In this document: positions 8,857-17,234 of the stretch, in pieces
Layout of the letters: each line of letters begins with the position of its first letter
How positions within the stretch are numbered: position 1 is the stretch's first letter
Assembly (NCBI RefSeq): GCF_022370835.2
Contig: NZ_CP092365.1
Span: 2,356,001 to 2,420,000 of the forward strand
From: Mycolicibacillus parakoreensis
GTDB taxonomy: Bacteria; Actinomycetota; Actinomycetes; Mycobacteriales; Mycobacteriaceae
DNA: 64,000 bases
Direction of reading: 5' to 3'
The notes under the pieces: generated by a model
What the model was told of the DNA's origin: nothing
The model's database searches: none
The model's input: only the letters and a program-made list of their open reading frames with translations
Made by a program: the position numbers and the translations under genes

Positions 8857-9995
8857 GGGGTGGCCTCCGTGGTGCTTGCGGCGTGGAACAGGGCCTGGTG
8901 GTGCTCGCCGGGGGTGCCGAGCAGGTTGCGGTACAGGGTCGCCCGGCGCAGGTACAGATGCAGGTCGTGTTCCCAGGTGACCCCGATTCCGCCGTGCAGT
9001 TGCACACACTCCTGCAGCAGGGGTCCCGCGTGCTCACCCAGATAGGATTTGGCGGCACTGGCCCACATCGCGGCGTCGGCGTCGCGGGTGGCGACCTGTT
9101 GCACGGTGGCCGCGACGATCCCGCGGCAGGCGTGCAGCCACATGGTCATGTCCGCGAGCCGGTGCTTGATCGCCTGGTAGGAGGCCAGCGACCGGCCGAA
9201 GCTGTACCGGTTGCGGGTCCATTCGACGGTCATGGTCAACACCGCGTCGCAGATCCCCACGGTTTCGGCGCAGGCCAGGGTGATCGCCACCTGGGTCTGC
9301 CGGTCGATGAGCTCGCCGGCTTGCCCGACGCCGCCGACCACCGTCGACCGGTCGATCTCGACGTCGCTGAATTCGACGCGTGCGTACCGTTTCACCAGGT
9401 CGATACCGTCCTGCGGGTGCACCGTCACCCCGGCGGTGTCGGCACCGACGAGAAACTGCCGCACCGCGCCGTCGTCGGTGCGCGCGCCGACCAGGATCAG
9501 GTCCGCGTGCTCGGCGGCCTCGACGCGATCCTTGACACCGTTGAGCCGGTAGCCGGCGGCGGTGCTGGTCGCCGTCATCGCCGGCCGGTGCGGTCGGAAG
9601 ACCCGACCCGGTTCATCGCCAGCCCACGTCGCGATCCGCTCGCCGCTGACCAGCGCCCCGACCGTGGCGGCGTGCTCGTGGGCATTCTCGGCGTCGACGA
9701 GCCCGGCCAGCACCGTGCTCACCGCGTACAGCGGCCCGGGTGCCACGCTGCGCCCGATCTCCTCGGCGACCATCGCCAGGTCGCGCAGGCCACAGCCGGA
9801 GACGCTGCCGCCGCCGAGCTCCTCGGGCACCAGCAGCCCGGCCCAACCGAGTTCGGCCGCCTGCCTCCACCAGGTCGGATCATAGGAGCGGCCCTGTGCA
9901 TGCAACGCGCGTTGCCGGCTCAGCGGTGCGGTCTTGTCCAAAAACGTGCGCGCCGTGGCCGCGAACAGCCGGCTCTCGCTGGTCGAGTCGCTCAT
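8853..9995 (-). CDS. Acyl-CoA dehydrogenase, beta-type partner
   Basis: 380-residue acyl-CoA dehydrogenase homologue with the C-terminal QLHGGIGVTWEHDLHLYLRRA signature seen in the second subunit of mycobacterial heteromeric enzymes. Central motifs are weaker than in the neighbour, fitting a structural or FAD-sharing partner. The ATG at 9995 has CGAGGAG upstream, which rules out the long in-frame extension to 10640 that would overlap the TauD gene. It overlaps its partner by 4 nt. Confidence 0.88.
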   Translation of the reverse strand: MSDSTSESRLFAATARTFLDKTAPLSRQRALHAQGRSYDPTWWRQAAELGWAGLLVPEELGGGSVSGCGLRDLAMVAEEIGRSVAPGPLYAVSTVLAGLVDAENAHEHAATVGALVSGERIATWAGDEPGRVFRPHRPAMTATSTAAGYRLNGVKDRVEAAEHADLILVGARTDDGAVRQFLVGADTAGVTVHPQDGIDLVKRYARVEFSDVEIDRSTVVGGVGQAGELIDRQTQVAITLACAETVGICDAVLTMTVEWTRNRYSFGRSLASYQAIKHRLADMTMWLHACRGIVAATVQQVATRDADAAMWASAAKSYLGEHAGPLLQECVQLHGGIGVTWEHDLHLYLRRATLYRNLLGTPGEHHQALFHAASTTEATP

Positions 9996-10083
9996 CGTGT
10001 CTCCTCGCCGGTGCCGAACGCACCAACGGCGATCGCCAGTCGAGGATAACCACCGACGACGACGACCGGGTCCAGGCGGGCAC

Positions 10084-10929
10084 TCACCGGATCGGCTCGT
10101 CTCCGAGCACCGTGGTGCGCAACATCTCCCGGGGCGAGTCCGGGGCGTAGGGGACGGCGCGGTGCAGCACCCCGCGGTTATCCCAGATGACGGTGTCGCC
10201 CACCGACCAACGGTGTCGGTAGACGCGGTCGGCCGCCGTGGCGCGGTCGAGCAACTCACCCAGCAGCGCACGCCCCTCATCGGGCTCCATTCCGGTGACA
10301 TAGTCGGCGGAGGCACCCAACACCAGCGATTTTCGCCCGCTTCTGTGCGTCCACACCAGGGGGTGTTCGTGGGTCGGCCGCGACCGCCACCGCGCCAATT
10401 CATCGGGTTTCGGGTTCGGGGTGACCCGCCGCTGGGACGCCTCCAGCGAGTGCACCACCCGTAAGGTCTGCAGGCGGCGTTTCTCGTCGTCGGAGAGCAG
10501 ATCGTAGGCGCCGTAGGAGCTGGCGAACTCGGTCTCCCCACCCTGCTCGGCGACGTGCACCGCCGACAGGACGGTGGCCTTCTGCGGGTACTCCTCGCCG
10601 GTCGGCGTACATCCGTCGATGTGCCAGTCGACGGTGGCACGCAGATAGCTCGCCGCGGAGTTCTTCGCCGGGTTCAAGGTGACCGGGTAGATGCCGGCGA
10701 CCTCGTGATGGCCGTCCGCGGAATGGTCGACGACGCCGAGCCGCGCGCAGAACGCCACCTGATCGCGTGGGGCGAGGTGCAGACCGCGAAAGACGAGGAC
10801 CCCGTTGTCCTCCAGCGCGTCGAGTACCGCGGCCGCCAGATTGTCGTCGTCGACCAGCCGTTGCGGCTCGATGTCGAGGACCTCGGCACCGACCGAGGGG
10901 GTCAGTTTGTTGAGGGTGAGCAGACTCAT
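10084..10929 (-). CDS. TauD/TfdA-family Fe(II)/2-oxoglutarate dioxygenase
   Basis: 281 residues, paralogue of the enzyme at 2444-3271. The iron ligands are HID in DWHIDG and the distal histidine in VLHRAVP. THRSGRKSL is shared almost exactly with the paralogue, so both probably act on related compounds. It begins 40 nt after the small partner protein gene and likely belongs to the same leftward transcript as the variant Rieske protein. Confidence 0.86.
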   Translation of the reverse strand: MSLLTLNKLTPSVGAEVLDIEPQRLVDDDNLAAAVLDALEDNGVLVFRGLHLAPRDQVAFCARLGVVDHSADGHHEVAGIYPVTLNPAKNSAASYLRATVDWHIDGCTPTGEEYPQKATVLSAVHVAEQGGETEFASSYGAYDLLSDDEKRRLQTLRVVHSLEASQRRVTPNPKPDELARWRSRPTHEHPLVWTHRSGRKSLVLGASADYVTGMEPDEGRALLGELLDRATAADRVYRHRWSVGDTVIWDNRGVLHRAVPYAPDSPREMLRTTVLGDEPIR

Positions 10930-10969
10930 CGTGGTGTCCTTTCTGGCGACGGGCGCGTCGCGGCGGCGG

Positions 10970-11305
10970 TCAGGGAACCGGCCAACCGGTGCGGGTCATG
11001 ACGGCGTCGGCGGCGTCCACCGGTGCGGGCTGGCCCATGATCTCGACCGCCATCGCCACCATCACCATCGAATAGATCAGGTGCAACAGATTGAGCGCGT
11101 CGTCGGGGAGTTCGTCGAGCGCGAACTTGTCGCAGTAGTCGATGGCCTCCTCCAGTCGGGGGAAGAAAACGTCGTAGAACCGCCGCATCTGCGGGATGGT
11201 GCTCGCCCGCCGTTGCGCGAAGCGTTCGGTCTCGGTGGGCAGGCACCAGGTTTCGGCGAATTCCTCCAGTTCGGCGAAGGCACTCGGCAGCCGGCGCGCA
11301 CTCAT
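10970..11305 (-). CDS. Small Rieske-oxygenase partner, family A copy 1
   Basis: 111-residue, mostly helical protein with no family I can name. It is clearly homologous to the 109-residue product at 18494-18823: both have WCLPTE, RF near residue 29, YCDKF, and DxLNLxHLxYSMxMV. Each lies immediately downstream of a Rieske oxygenase gene (here with a 4-nt overlap), so the pair is conserved and probably physical. It may be a small subunit, chaperone or electron-transfer adaptor for the oxygenase. Function is inferred from linkage only. Confidence 0.75.
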   Translation of the reverse strand: MSARRLPSAFAELEEFAETWCLPTETERFAQRRASTIPQMRRFYDVFFPRLEEAIDYCDKFALDELPDDALNLLHLIYSMVMVAMAVEIMGQPAPVDAADAVMTRTGWPVP

Positions 11306-12543
11306 CGGACCGCCCCCGTCGTTGACCGGCCGCCGCGATAGGCCGCCACCCAGTCGGCCACCACCTTGTGCAGGTGCCGCACCAGGATCTCCTGGTCGTT
11401 GAGGGGGAAGTCATCGACGATGCCGTATTCCAGGGCGGCCTGGGTGCCCCCGAGCATCCCGGCGTCCTGGAGGGCGAACTCCTTGAGCACCACCGCCGCC
11501 ACCTCGTGTTCGATGCGTTCGCGCACAGTGCGCGCCGGATGGAAGTAGGTGTGCGCCTCGAACCGGTGGGTGTTGTGGGAGGTCGGCCAGTACCGGTAGA
11601 CCAGATACCAGCCGCCGTAGATGAGGATCTCGGTGTTCGGGAAGATCTGGAAGTTACTGATCCCCCACGGCTCGATTCCGCCGGGATTCAGCCCTGCCGG
11701 CAACTCACCGATGTCGGGGGTCTGCCACGGGCCGACCAACCCGCTGCGGGTCGCCCGCTCGATCGGGTACATGTACTCCGGCGGCATCAGCCATCGACGG
11801 CGGCCGGCGGTGCAGACCAGCCTGTGCGGGCCGTCGAGTTGGAAATGACCGCAGGTGAAGCCCGCTTCGGGGTTACGCACCGCCTGGGGCGTCTGCTGTG
11901 AGTGCAACAGCGGAACGTGGTAATACTCCTGGAACGCGTCGGCGAAGATCTTCCAGTTGCTGTTGTTGTGGGCCGTCCAGTCGTAGCGTTCGGTGAGCTT
12001 GTCGAACGGATAGTCATCCAGGCCGGTGATCATCGGGCCGAGGAACTCACGCAGGCTCTGTCGCGGCTCCGTGGCGAAGTTGATGAAGACGAAGCCGTTC
12101 CAGACGTCGCTGTGGACCGCGATCAGCTCGTGGCCGTCACCGCCGGGGGCGTCGAAACCGTAGCGGCTGCGGCAGCGCTTGCAGATGATCTGGTGGCACT
12201 GTCCCTCGACCTCGCGATCGGGGAAGTCCCGCCAGAGCAGCTTGGCCGCGCAGCGCGGACAGATGTTGTGGTACGCACGAACCCCCCGGGCCGACCGGAT
12301 GAGGATCACCGAAGCGCGGGCCACCTCGATCTCCTTGGTGACATAGCTGCCGTGGTCGGGCACCTCCTCCACGCGGCCGAGGTTCAACCAGGCACGTTTG
12401 AACACCGCCTCGCGCTCCACCTCGAAGAAGTCCGGCGATGTGGAGTCGGCCAACGAGATCGGACCGGTCCCCAACTGCGGGTAGTGCTCGGTCCACGACC
12501 CCTCCGCGGGTCTGCCTTCTCGTGGCGCACTGCGTTTGGTCAC
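11302..12543 (-). CDS. Rieske-oxygenase homologue with a four-cysteine metal site
   Basis: 413-residue homologue of the oxygenase at 18833-20101. The catalytic domain keeps the mononuclear-iron motif DAFQEYYHVPLLH (His209, His214). In the N-terminal domain, the CxH and CxxH ligands of a Rieske cluster are replaced: CPRC (Cys95, Cys98) and CKRC (Cys121, Cys124). Both histidines are gone and two new cysteines appear, giving two CxxC pairs as in rubredoxins or zinc ribbons. Cys116 is an extra conserved cysteine. The GTG at 12543 overlaps the SDR stop. Either a different iron-sulphur or iron centre feeds electrons, or the domain is now structural. Confidence 0.88.
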   Translation of the reverse strand: MTKRSAPREGRPAEGSWTEHYPQLGTGPISLADSTSPDFFEVEREAVFKRAWLNLGRVEEVPDHGSYVTKEIEVARASVILIRSARGVRAYHNICPRCAAKLLWRDFPDREVEGQCHQIICKRCRSRYGFDAPGGDGHELIAVHSDVWNGFVFINFATEPRQSLREFLGPMITGLDDYPFDKLTERYDWTAHNNSNWKIFADAFQEYYHVPLLHSQQTPQAVRNPEAGFTCGHFQLDGPHRLVCTAGRRRWLMPPEYMYPIERATRSGLVGPWQTPDIGELPAGLNPGGIEPWGISNFQIFPNTEILIYGGWYLVYRYWPTSHNTHRFEAHTYFHPARTVRERIEHEVAAVVLKEFALQDAGMLGGTQAALEYGIVDDFPLNDQEILVRHLHKVVADWVAAYRGGRSTTGAVR

Positions 12544-13298
12544 AACACCGCTCCTCCGTTGACACCTAGCACCTGTCCGGTGATGAAGCCCGCCTCCGGC
12601 GAACACAGGAAGCCGACCGCCGCCGCGATGTCGGCACCGGCGCCCAGCCTGCCCATCGGGATGTTGGCAGCCAGCTGCTCGTTGGACGGCAGGTATCCGG
12701 CCTCCTGCGACCGGTGCTGCATGGGCGTCTCGATGCCCGAGGGCGGGATGTTGTTGACCGTGATGCCGTGCGAGGCGTATTCACGGGCCAACGACTTGGT
12801 CAGGGTGATCACCGCACCTTTGGAAGCCGCATAGTGCGCCGCGAAGGGTGATCCGCGCTGGGCGCTCGACGACGAGATCATGACGATGCGCCCCCAACCG
12901 GCGGCGACCATGTCGGGCAGGACGGCCTGACAGCAGTGGAAGGTTCCGGTGAGGTTGACGGCGATCATCCGATTCCACGCCGCGGGGGTGATCTCGGTGA
13001 AAGCCGCGTAGCCGAACAGGCCCGCACTGGTGACCAGGGCGGCGATCGGCCCCAACACGTCGCGTACCGCGGCCACACCGTCGTCGACGGCGGCGCGGTC
13101 GGTGACGTCGACACCGATGCCCATCGCGCTCACCCCGTGACCGCGCAGATCGTCGGCGACTGCTTGTGCGGCTTGGTCATCGATGTCGAGGACGGCCACG
13201 CGATAGCCGCGCCGCCCCAATTCGTGGCACGACGCCTCCCCCATGCCCGACGCTCCGCCGGTCACCACGGCCACCCGAACCGGCACCGCTGTCGTCAT
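12540..13298 (-). CDS. Short-chain dehydrogenase/reductase
   Basis: 252-residue classical SDR: cofactor loop TGGASGMG, NAG-equivalent TSAG, catalytic serine in ISSSSAQ, YAASKGA, and the C-terminal GxVLGVNGG. First gene of a leftward transcript that continues into the four-cysteine oxygenase, the small partner protein and the second TauD enzyme. The promoter and a shared palindromic operator lie just upstream. Confidence 0.88.
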   Translation of the reverse strand: MTTAVPVRVAVVTGGASGMGEASCHELGRRGYRVAVLDIDDQAAQAVADDLRGHGVSAMGIGVDVTDRAAVDDGVAAVRDVLGPIAALVTSAGLFGYAAFTEITPAAWNRMIAVNLTGTFHCCQAVLPDMVAAGWGRIVMISSSSAQRGSPFAAHYAASKGAVITLTKSLAREYASHGITVNNIPPSGIETPMQHRSQEAGYLPSNEQLAANIPMGRLGAGADIAAAVGFLCSPEAGFITGQVLGVNGGAVL

Positions 13299-13357
13299 CG
13301 CAGCCCCCTGGGCGCCGGGTGAGGGATTACGGACATGCCTCGCATCGAGAACAATAT

Positions 13358-13370
13358 TATCAAGTACTTG
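13358..13370. promoter_or_regulatory. Candidate operator shared with 20180-20192
   Basis: On the minus strand CAAGTACTTGATA, containing the perfect palindrome CAAGTACTTG. A copy with one mismatch lies upstream of the other Rieske operon at 20180. With flanks, TGNCAAGTANTTGATA is common to both sites. The TetR gene at 13446 is the nearest candidate regulator. Confidence 0.5.
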
Positions 13371-13445
13371 TCATTAGCCACAAGCCGCACCCGCCCTTGG
13401 CGTCGGCAGCGGCGCTACGGCCGCCGCGTCGGCCGCCGCGTCGGC

Positions 13446-14054
13446 TCAGGGGGTGATCACCCGCATCCCATACATGTAGGTGGTCAGGTATTCCTCGATC
13501 ACCGGGGCCCGGACCTCCTTGCCCTCGGGGATCGTGACGAGCAGGGCGTAGAGCCCCACCAGAAACGAGATGCCGTTCTGCGTGACGTCGACTTCGGACG
13601 GGATCTCGCCACGGTCGCGGGCCCGCTGCAGCTCCTCGATGACCGCCACGATCACCGGGTGCGTGGGCCAGACCTCTTCCGGCGGGCGCGTCGGAGAAAA
13701 GTGCAGCACGAGGAGCTCTTTGAACAGCAGACCACCCAGGCGGCGTTCCAGCTTCTCCAGCACGTAGACGATCTGTGCCAACGTGGCCCGCACATCGGGC
13801 TCGTCGGCGAAGAATCGCACGAGCTCGGCGGCCATCCGTTCTTCCTCGCGGCGCTCCAACTCCAGCAGGACGTGCTCTTTGGTGGGGAAGTGAAAGAAGA
13901 ACGTGCCGTGGGCAACACCGGCCGCCGCGACGATGGTTCCGATGTCGGCGGCGGCCATGCCGGCGCGCTTGAACTCGGAGACGGCCGCCCCCAGAAGCCG
14001 CTCACGGGTCTGTAGACCTTTGCGACTCCGGCTATCGGGCTTGGGGCTCGGCAC
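13446..14054 (-). CDS. TetR-family transcriptional regulator
   Basis: 202 residues. The N-terminal helix-turn-helix is at about residues 20-60 (TRERLLGAA, then DIGTIVAAAGVAHGTFFFHFPTKEHVL), the classic TetR pattern. The C-terminal ligand domain is divergent. It lies between the minus-strand oxygenase operon and the plus-strand membrane operon, so it could control either or both; the shared palindrome upstream of both Rieske operons is a candidate target. Confidence 0.9.
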   Translation of the reverse strand: MPSPKPDSRSRKGLQTRERLLGAAVSEFKRAGMAAADIGTIVAAAGVAHGTFFFHFPTKEHVLLELERREEERMAAELVRFFADEPDVRATLAQIVYVLEKLERRLGGLLFKELLVLHFSPTRPPEEVWPTHPVIVAVIEELQRARDRGEIPSEVDVTQNGISFLVGLYALLVTIPEGKEVRAPVIEEYLTTYMYGMRVITP

Positions 14055-14190
14055 GGGCAGTCATCTCCGGGTTGGGCGAACGGGTCCGGTCGAGTCTAGA
14101 CCATCACAAAACTGACTGAAATCAGAAATTCCTTGGCATCGGCAACCGAGGCCGCTACGGTACAGATGGCGTAACAACCGGTGCTGCAGC

Positions 14191-14206
14191 AACTACGTGA
14201 GTAGTT
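14191..14206. promoter_or_regulatory. Inverted repeat upstream of membrane operon
   Basis: AACTAC-GTGA-GTAGTT, a perfect 6+4+6 inverted repeat between the TetR gene and the plus-strand operon. A second small dyad, TGACT-TG-AGTCA, follows near 14247, just before the GGAGGGG ribosome site of the first membrane gene. Probable operator region. Confidence 0.45.
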
Positions 14207-14271
14207 CACGCCAGATCACCGGCCGAAACCGATAGCAGTGTTTTTGACTTGAGTCATCTCGGAGGGGTTCG

Positions 14272-15018
14272 GTGCAGATTCTGCAGGACGTTCAAGACCT
14301 GCCCAGCGCAGGCAACATCAAGGCCCAGTGGGTCAGTCTGTGGACCGGGCCGGCGGTCGGTGCCGTGCTGGTGGTGGCGCTGCTGGCGTTCCCGGGCTTC
14401 TGGCCCCCGATGTCGCCGACCATGACCGCCGAACAGGTGGCGCGTTACTACGCGGAGCACACCGACATGATCCGCTTCAGCCAGTTGACCTTCAACCTCT
14501 GCGGGATCATGCTGTTGCCGTTCTTCATGGTGATCGTGGTCCAGATGAAGCGCATGAAGACCCAGAGCCACATCTTCGCCTACTGTTACCTGACGGCGAT
14601 CGTCAGCGGCGCCACCATCTTCGCGCTGTCCAACGTCTTCTTTCTGGTTGCGGCGTTTCGCCCCGACCGCGACCCGGCACTGACCCTGCTGCTCAACGAC
14701 CTGGCGTGGATCGTGTTCATCGCACCGGTCGGGATGGTGGTGGCGCAGTTCTTTCTGCTGGCCGCCGCCGTGCATTTCGACGACGGACCCGACCCGGTCT
14801 TCCCGCGCTGGGTCGGTCCCTATTCGCTGGCCACCGGTGTGGCGATGATCCCGGCCGCAGGCGCCGCGGTCTGGCAGACCGGCCCGCTGGCCTGGGACGG
14901 ACTGCTGTCGTTCTGGCTGCGCAACGGAGCGTTCACGGTGTTCGTCGTGGTGATGTTCTTCGTGCTGCGCCGGGCCGTGCTGCGCCAGGCCGTGGCCGAA
15001 GACGTGGTGGCTCAGTGA
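14272..15018 (+). CDS. Multi-span membrane protein, unknown family (copy 1)
   Basis: 248 residues with about six hydrophobic spans and the loop motif FRPDRDP near residue 126. GTG start with GGAGGGG upstream. The next gene encodes a related protein with the same FRPDRDP loop and a similar C-terminal GPLAW-x-G-x-LS-x-W segment, so they are diverged duplicates that may form a heterodimer. No cofactor motif is obvious. The operon also carries oxidase subunit III- and IV-like genes, suggesting a membrane complex connected to oxygen or electron use. Confidence 0.75.
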   Translation: MQILQDVQDLPSAGNIKAQWVSLWTGPAVGAVLVVALLAFPGFWPPMSPTMTAEQVARYYAEHTDMIRFSQLTFNLCGIMLLPFFMVIVVQMKRMKTQSHIFAYCYLTAIVSGATIFALSNVFFLVAAFRPDRDPALTLLLNDLAWIVFIAPVGMVVAQFFLLAAAVHFDDGPDPVFPRWVGPYSLATGVAMIPAAGAAVWQTGPLAWDGLLSFWLRNGAFTVFVVVMFFVLRRAVLRQAVAEDVVAQ

Positions 15019-15764
15019 ACCTCCTGACCCCCGAACGGTTCGTCACGACGCCCGACGGCGCCCCGGCCGGCAAACCCGACGTGCGCTTTCTGACCTGGTT
15101 CTTCCCGGTCTGGTACGCCGTCTTCGGTGTCATCATCTGCGTGTTGACCCGGGTGACACCGCCGCCGCGGCCGGACGTCACCACCGCCGGGAAGGTCGCC
15201 TTCTTCACCGAACATCACCTGACCATCCAGATCGGCTTCGTGGCGCTGCTGATCCTGCTCGGCGGCGCCCCCCTCACCAACGGCCTGGTCATGTACCACA
15301 TGAAAAGGATGTCGGTGGGTTCGGTGTTCGCCTACGGCTACATCGGCGGCATGAGCGTCGGCGCCCTGCCCGGGTTCTTGTTGGTCGGCGTCTGTTATCT
15401 GACCGCGACGTTTCGGCCCGACCGCGATCCGGAGCTCATCGGCTGGCTCTACGACCTGGGCAACCTGTCCTACAACGGTTCGCTCGGGTGCTTCACAGCC
15501 GCCTACGTCGTGCTGGCCATCGCCGTCCTGTACGACAAGAACGACATCTTCCCGAAATGGTTCGGCTACGTCACGGTGTGGCAGGTCGTCACCGAGGTCA
15601 TCGCCACGCAGTTCTTCCTGTTCTACTCCGGGCCGCTCGCCTGGAACGGCGTGCTCAGCCTGTGGTGGGCGGTCGTGGTGTTCTCCGTGTGGCTGGGATC
15701 GCTGATCATCGTGCTCCGCATGGCCACGGCCCGTGAACCGGTCGACACACCCGGCCTGGACTGA
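15015..15764 (+). CDS. Multi-span membrane protein, unknown family (copy 2)
   Basis: 249 residues, six to seven hydrophobic spans, GTG start overlapping the stop of copy 1 (GTGA). It shares with copy 1 FRPDRDPEL, an MKRM motif after the second or third span, and the GPLAWNGVLSLWW segment. Role unknown; co-translation with copy 1 argues for a paired subunit. Confidence 0.75.
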   Translation: MNLLTPERFVTTPDGAPAGKPDVRFLTWFFPVWYAVFGVIICVLTRVTPPPRPDVTTAGKVAFFTEHHLTIQIGFVALLILLGGAPLTNGLVMYHMKRMSVGSVFAYGYIGGMSVGALPGFLLVGVCYLTATFRPDRDPELIGWLYDLGNLSYNGSLGCFTAAYVVLAIAVLYDKNDIFPKWFGYVTVWQVVTEVIATQFFLFYSGPLAWNGVLSLWWAVVVFSVWLGSLIIVLRMATAREPVDTPGLD

Positions 15765-15782
15765 AGCACCGGAAGGAAACCC

Positions 15783-16358
15783 ATGTTGCAGCTTGACGTT
15801 CCGACCACGACGCGGGCCCGACTGCCGGGCGACGGTCACATCTGGGTGATGGTGCTCGGCGATCTGGTCATCTTCAGCGGCTACTTCATCATCTTCATGG
15901 TCTATCGGACCATGAATCCGGCCGAATTCCTGGCGGCTCAACAGCATCTCGACGTCAATATCGGGGTGATCAACACGGTGGTGCTTTTGACCAGTTCCTG
16001 GTTCGTGGCCCGCAGTGTGCTGGCCGCCAGGGCCGGAAACCACAACGCGGCGACGCGTCTTGTCTATGCGGGGGCGGCCGGCGGGGTGTTGTTCATGGTG
16101 CTCAAGGGCTACGAATGGGCCACCAAGATCAGCACCGGGCAGACCAACGCCGACCTGTTCTTCTCGTTCTATTACGTGATCACCGGGGTGCACTTGGTCC
16201 ACGTGCTGATCGGTCTGATCGTGCTCGGCACGATCGTCCGGGAGTTGGGCAACCCCGGCCGGCGGCGGGCCATGCTGATCGAGTCGGGGGCGATCTACTG
16301 GCACATGGTGGATCTGCTGTGGGTCATCATCTTCGGCTTGCTCTACGTGATGAGGTGA
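15783..16358 (+). CDS. Haem-copper oxidase subunit III-like protein (NorE type)
   Basis: 191 residues with five predicted transmembrane helices. Typical subunit III features are the early LGDLVIFSGYF helix, KGYEWATKI after the third helix, and FSFYYVITGVHLVHVLIGLIVL. The short five-helix form matches NorE/CyoC-like proteins rather than the seven-helix CtaE of the respiratory aa3 oxidase. No subunit I or II gene is nearby, so it is an orphan subunit III. Role here is unproven. Confidence 0.82.
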   Translation: MLQLDVPTTTRARLPGDGHIWVMVLGDLVIFSGYFIIFMVYRTMNPAEFLAAQQHLDVNIGVINTVVLLTSSWFVARSVLAARAGNHNAATRLVYAGAAGGVLFMVLKGYEWATKISTGQTNADLFFSFYYVITGVHLVHVLIGLIVLGTIVRELGNPGRRRAMLIESGAIYWHMVDLLWVIIFGLLYVMR

Positions 16359-16360
16359 AC

Positions 16361-16660
16361 ATGACCGTATTCCGCTACCGTGACCATCGGGCCGACACCG
16401 AGCGGACACTGACCTGGGTCTGGATCGCGCTGGTGGCGATCACCATCGGCTCGTGGACCCTGGCCCCGGCGCACATCACCCACGCCGCGCAGGCGAGCGT
16501 CCCGGTCACCATGCTGGTGTTGGCGTTGACGTTCGTGAAGTCGCGCATGATCATCGGACATTTCATGGAGGTCCACACCGCGCCTCGCTGGCTCCGGCGC
16601 GCCACCGACGGCTGGCTGGCCGCGTTGATCGCCACGGTCTTCGTGATCTACCTGTTCTGA
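16361..16660 (+). CDS. Cytochrome oxidase subunit IV-like protein (NorF type)
   Basis: 99 residues, three hydrophobic helices with the motif LTFVKSRMIIGHFMEV typical of prokaryotic subunit IV/NorF small proteins. It begins 2 nt after the subunit III-like gene, so the two are translated as a pair. A small stabilising subunit is the expected role. Confidence 0.8.
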   Translation: MTVFRYRDHRADTERTLTWVWIALVAITIGSWTLAPAHITHAAQASVPVTMLVLALTFVKSRMIIGHFMEVHTAPRWLRRATDGWLAALIATVFVIYLF

Positions 16661-16703
16661 CCGCCCCCGGTGATAGTGACCGCGCTGGACGTCGACACGA
16701 CGA

Positions 16704-17156
16704 TCAGGGCTCAAGGTGATCGGCGAACAGGGTATGGCCGGTGCCCTGCTCGACGACGCGGGCAAGCAGGGTGCGCAGCGTCTCCTGCTCGTCGGATGTC
16801 AGCACGCCGAACACCCGGTCATGGGCGGCGATGGCGTCGGCCACGACCGCCGAGGCCACCGTGCGGCCCTCCTCGGTCAGATAGGCCTGCAGGATCCGGC
16901 CGTGCCGGGGGTCCGGTTTGCGTTCGACCAGACCGCGGCGCTCCAGTGCGGTCAGCGCCAGCTGGACGCCCTGCGGGGTGATCAGCAGCCGGCGGGCCAA
17001 CTCGGCGCCCGACAGCCCGGGTTCGCCGGCGAGCTGGCGCAGCAACCCGATCTGGGCGGTGCTCACCCCGTAGTCGCTGATCGCCTCGTTCACGGTGGTC
17101 AGCGAGTGGTAGAAGGCTTGCTTGAGCAGCCACAGGATGTTGCCGGTAAGTTCCAT
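16704..17156 (-). CDS. MarR-family transcriptional regulator
   Basis: 150 residues with the winged helix at roughly 30-95 (STAQIGLLRQLAGEPGLSGAELARRL, then ALERRGLVERKPDPRHGR, the wing). The start at 17156 is preferred because GGAAGCAGGA precedes it; an upstream GTG at 17171 is possible. It lies between the amidohydrolase-like gene and the converging membrane operon and may control the leftward genes behind it. Confidence 0.87.
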   Translation of the reverse strand: MELTGNILWLLKQAFYHSLTTVNEAISDYGVSTAQIGLLRQLAGEPGLSGAELARRLLITPQGVQLALTALERRGLVERKPDPRHGRILQAYLTEEGRTVASAVVADAIAAHDRVFGVLTSDEQETLRTLLARVVEQGTGHTLFADHLEP

Positions 17157-17234
17157 GTCCTGCTTCCCCGCCACCGCATGACGTCTTTTCCCGACCGTCG
17201 CGCCCCGACCGTAGCGCACGGCAGGTGGACGGGC

